NCBI GenBank assembly: GCA_030043175.1
Contig: JASHYD010000094.1
Location: 1-9,258, forward strand
Reading direction: 5' to 3'
Length of the DNA stretch: 9,258 nt
From: Xanthobacteraceae bacterium
GTDB lineage: Bacteria > Pseudomonadota > Alphaproteobacteria > Rhizobiales > Xanthobacteraceae
A model generated the notes under the pieces. That model made no database searches, was not told the DNA's origin, and was given only the letters and a program-made list of their open reading frames with translations. Below, in pieces: positions 7,431-9,258 of the stretch; within the stretch, counting starts at the first letter, position 1, and each line of letters begins with the position of its first letter. Made by a program: the position numbers and the translations under genes.

Positions 7431-7509
7431 CGCAACCCCTGAAGGCGGGGCGGAGATTGCCGCAAGGACGGCGTCACCAGGCCGTCAGGACGAAGTTTAG
7501 GAGACGAAA
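7431..7509 (+). ncRNA. Possible 3' remnant of an omegaRNA (HEARO RNA) preceding the iscB relic
   Basis: IscB genes are normally preceded directly by their guide RNA, the omegaRNA. The 79 bases between the MarR stop and the iscB-like start are rich in short stems: CCCC/GGGG (7436-7439 with 7447-7450), GCCG/CGGC (7459-7462 with 7469-7472) or alternatively GACGGC/GCCGTC (7467-7472 with 7481-7486). They end in a purine-rich GTTTAGGAGACGAA that includes a ribosome binding site, as omegaRNA 3' ends do. A full omegaRNA is about 200 bases or more, so at most the 3' part remains. The identification rests on position and structure by eye. Confidence 0.3.
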
Positions 7510-7776
7510 TTGTCGGTATTGGTCGTCGATCAGCGCAAGCGGCCGGTCACGCCGTGCTGCGAGAAGCGGCCTCGCCTGCTTGTCGAACGCGGCCGGGCGA
7601 AGGGCGGGAACCACCGTGTCGCGGGTGGCAGCGGCTCTTTCGGCGTGGGCAATGCCGACGGAATAAACGCCAGGTACTGCAAGCTTCTCTATCGCGCGGA
7701 CGGCTGTTGCTACGCCCGGCAACCCGCGCTTCCTCCCAGTCCTCAAGGACGGGGTTGCCAACGCGGGAGACTCTGA
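7510..7776 (+). pseudogene. iscB: Internally deleted IscB (OMEGA RNA-guided nuclease) relic
   Basis: The 88-residue frame starts at a TTG with AGGAGA (7499-7504) five bases upstream. Residues 1-30 match the N-terminal PLMP/RRXRR segment of IscB as I remember it: a short beta strand, [10 protein letters not shown] (7-16, where 'PVTPC' stands for the usual 'PLMPC'), then [13 protein letters not shown] (18-30). Residues about 36-78 resemble the IscB C-terminus: a GSF strand (42-44), then [15 protein letters not shown] (51-65) and a Pro-rich tail. IscB is normally about 400-500 residues, so the RuvC motifs, bridge helix and HNH domain between these ends are gone, and no nuclease activity is possible. 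The frame was preserved across the deletion. Its TGA (7774-7776) overlaps the ATG of the next gene. No transposase lies nearby. The N-terminal match is the stronger part of the case. Confidence 0.68.
7765..7770 (+). promoter_or_regulatory. Ribosome binding site of the crotonase gene
   Basis: GGGAGA lies five bases before the ATG at 7776 and inside the last codons of the iscB relic. It decides the crotonase start, rather than an in-frame upstream codon near 7554. Confidence 0.7.
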
Positions 7777-8588
7777 TGAAAGCAATGTCTGCGCTCGCGC
7801 CCGCGCACTTTCTTTGGCGAATGGAAGGCGATGTCGCGGCAATTCAATTGGCACGGCCTGAGCGCAAGAACCCGCTGACATTCGATTGCTACGCTGAGTT
7901 GCGCGACGCCTTCAGAGATTTGCGCGAAGCCGAGGACGTGAATTCGGTGGTGCTTCTGCCCAACGGCGGCAATTTCTGCTCAGGCGGCGATGTGCACGAC
8001 ATCATTGGACCGCTCGTCGCCATGGACATGAAAGGATTGCTCGCCTTCACCCGTATGACCGGCGACCTCGTCAAAGCGATGCTCGCATGCCGCAAGCCGA
8101 TTGTGGCCGCCGTCGACGGCGTTGCGGTAGGGGCCGGAGCAATTATCGCAATGGCAGCGGATATTCGCCTGGCGACGCCGGCAGCAAAGACAGCCTTCCT
8201 GTTCACGCGCGTCGGCCTTGCGGGGTGCGACATGGGCGCTTGTGCGATGCTGCCGCGCCTGATCGGCCAGGGGCGTGCCGCCGAGCTTCTCTACACCGGC
8301 CGGACCATGACGGCACAAGAAGGCGAACTTTGGGGCTTTTACAACAGGTTGGTCACCGCTGACGCACTCGCGCACGAAGCGATCGGGCTTGCGCGCACGC
8401 TCGCCGCCGGCCCGACATTTGCGCATGGCATCACCAAGACGCAGCTCAATCAGGAGTGGTCAATGGGCCTTGAACAGGCAATCGAATCAGAGGCACAGGC
8501 GCAGGCGATCTGCATGCAGACAAAGGATTTCGAACGCGCCTACCGAGCATTTGTCGCCAAGGAGCCGCCCCTATTCGAGGGCGACTGA
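7776..8588 (+). CDS. Enoyl-CoA hydratase/isomerase (crotonase) family protein lacking both hydratase glutamates
   Basis: A 270-residue crotonase-fold enzyme acting on a CoA thioester in the cytoplasm. It shows RPERKNPL (27-34), the oxyanion-hole segment FCSGGD (67-72), the second oxyanion glycine region GVAVGAG (115-121) and the C-terminal half typical of the family ([13 protein letters not shown], 168-180). By eye alignment to rat mitochondrial hydratase, the catalytic Glu144 falls on Ile123 and Glu164 on Arg145, so ordinary enoyl-CoA hydration by the two-glutamate mechanism is unlikely. Asp152 aligns with the nucleophile Asp145 of 4-chlorobenzoyl-CoA dehalogenase. The role may be isomerisation, ring hydrolysis, deamination or another step on the product of the fused monooxygenase. 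The start is fixed by the ribosome binding site at 7765-7770. It overlaps the relic stop upstream and the dehydrogenase start downstream. Confidence 0.9.
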   Translation: MKAMSALAPAHFLWRMEGDVAAIQLARPERKNPLTFDCYAELRDAFRDLREAEDVNSVVLLPNGGNFCSGGDVHDIIGPLVAMDMKGLLAFTRMTGDLVKAMLACRKPIVAAVDGVAVGAGAIIAMAADIRLATPAAKTAFLFTRVGLAGCDMGACAMLPRLIGQGRAAELLYTGRTMTAQEGELWGFYNRLVTADALAHEAIGLARTLAAGPTFAHGITKTQLNQEWSMGLEQAIESEAQAQAICMQTKDFERAYRAFVAKEPPLFEGD

Positions 8589-9258
8589 TGCCGGACCAAA
8601 GCTTCCTGGCTTGGCCGTTTTTCGAGGAGCGGCACCGCGCTCTTGCCGTTGCCATCGAGCAGTGGTGCCGATCCAATCTTCCGGTCGACCATGGTGATGT
8701 CGATGCCGCTTGCCGCGCTGTTGTGGCAAAACTCGGTCGCGACGGCTGGCTCACGCATTCCGCCGTCGACCCACAGGCGCCCGGCGCGCTCGATGTGCGC
8801 GCGCTCTGCCTGGTACGCGAGACGCTGGCGCGCCACGATGGGCTTGCCGATTTCGCGTTCGCCATGCAGGGGCTCGGGGCCGGCGCGATCAGCCTGTTCG
8901 GCACCGCCACGCAGCGACAATGGTTAACGCAGACGCGGGCGGGTGCCGCCATTCCGGCATTTGCCCTGTCGGAGGCGACATCCGGGTCGGATGTCGCCAA
9001 CATCAGCACGACGGCTACTCGTGACGGCGGCGACTATCTCCTCAACGGCGAAAAGACCTGGATATCGAATGGCGGCATCGCCGACCTCTACTTGGTGTTT
9101 GCCCGCACCGGCGAGGCGCCCGGCGCCAAGGGGATTTCCGCTTTTGTCGTCCCCGCAGACCTCGCCGGCCTTTCCGTAGTCGAACGTATCGAGGTACTCG
9201 CCCCCCACCCGCTTGCGCGCATCAGGTTCGATAGTGTGCGGCTGCCGGGCGCGGCGAT
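8588..9258 (+). CDS. Acyl-CoA dehydrogenase family protein (partial, C-terminus outside window)
   Basis: The first 223 residues of an FAD acyl-CoA dehydrogenase, normally about 380 long. The frame stays open to the right edge. The N-terminal helical domain leads to FALSEATSGSD (125-135), the signature that contacts FAD and substrate, then LNGEKTWISNGG (152-163), and the beta domain continues with KGISAFVVP. The catalytic Glu lies in the missing half and cannot be checked. The start ATG overlaps the crotonase TGA by one base (TGATG, 8586-8590), with GAGGGCG (8577-8583) as ribosome binding site. It probably oxidises an alicyclic or opened-chain acyl-CoA in the pathway. Relatives act on many acyl-CoAs, so the substrate is inferred only from the operon. 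Confidence 0.93.
   Translation, partial: MPDQSFLAWPFFEERHRALAVAIEQWCRSNLPVDHGDVDAACRAVVAKLGRDGWLTHSAVDPQAPGALDVRALCLVRETLARHDGLADFAFAMQGLGAGAISLFGTATQRQWLTQTRAGAAIPAFALSEATSGSDVANISTTATRDGGDYLLNGEKTWISNGGIADLYLVFARTGEAPGAKGISAFVVPADLAGLSVVERIEVLAPHPLARIRFDSVRLPGAA

Noticed and set aside
7554..7775. Upstream extension of the crotonase frame
   Set aside because: The added residues are not crotonase-like, the region codes in another frame for the iscB relic, and a good ribosome binding site precedes the ATG at 7776.
1..9258. CRISPR array, tRNA, rRNA or intact insertion sequence
   Set aside because: No regularly spaced repeats, no cloverleaf or rRNA-like sequence, and no transposase-coding frame were seen.

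Overview
The window is GC-rich, tightly packed bacterial DNA. Its gene content (a TRAP transporter, a secreted cyclase-family hydrolase, a fused flavin monooxygenase/old-yellow-enzyme protein, SDR, MarR, crotonase and acyl-CoA dehydrogenase) fits a metabolically versatile soil proteobacterium. A Bradyrhizobium/Rhodopseudomonas-like alphaproteobacterium is my best guess, but it is inferred from style and not from a marker gene.

Region 1 (1-2274, minus strand) is a TRAP uptake operon read leftward: solute-binding protein (DctP type, 1312-2274), small permease (DctQ type, 774-1307) and large permease (DctM type, from 752 and running off the left edge). Region 2 (2275-2465) is a divergent control region with an interrupted inverted repeat. 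It is followed on the plus strand by an exported cyclase-family (kynurenine formamidase/isatin hydrolase-like) protein at 2466-3518 with an altered metal site. Region 3 (3519-3901) has no convincing gene. It ends in a striking AT-rich 29-bp palindrome (3812-3840) that looks like an operator and overlaps a candidate promoter.

Region 4 (3902-9258, plus strand) is a catabolic operon for a CoA-activated ortho-substituted benzoate, most likely 2-aminobenzoyl-CoA (anthraniloyl-CoA) or salicylyl-CoA. It contains a bifunctional monooxygenase/reductase (3902-6193), an SDR dehydrogenase (6198-6965), a MarR regulator whose start overlaps the SDR stop (6959-7429), a crotonase-fold protein (7776-8588) and an acyl-CoA dehydrogenase that runs off the right edge (from 8588). 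A plausible reading is that the secreted hydrolase produces an aromatic carboxylate, the TRAP system imports it, a CoA ligase outside the window activates it, the fused enzyme dearomatises it, and the SDR, crotonase and dehydrogenase carry out beta-oxidation-like steps. MarR would repress through the palindrome.

The least expected item lies between the MarR and crotonase genes. The short frame at 7510-7776 appears to be a drastically shortened IscB, the OMEGA RNA-guided nuclease related to the ancestor of Cas9. It keeps the N-terminal PLMP/RRXRR-type segment and the C-terminal segment but has lost everything between them, including the RuvC and HNH nuclease parts. About 80 structured bases before it may be the 3' end of its omegaRNA (HEARO RNA). 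Its stop codon overlaps the crotonase start codon, so the relic has become part of the operon's leader.
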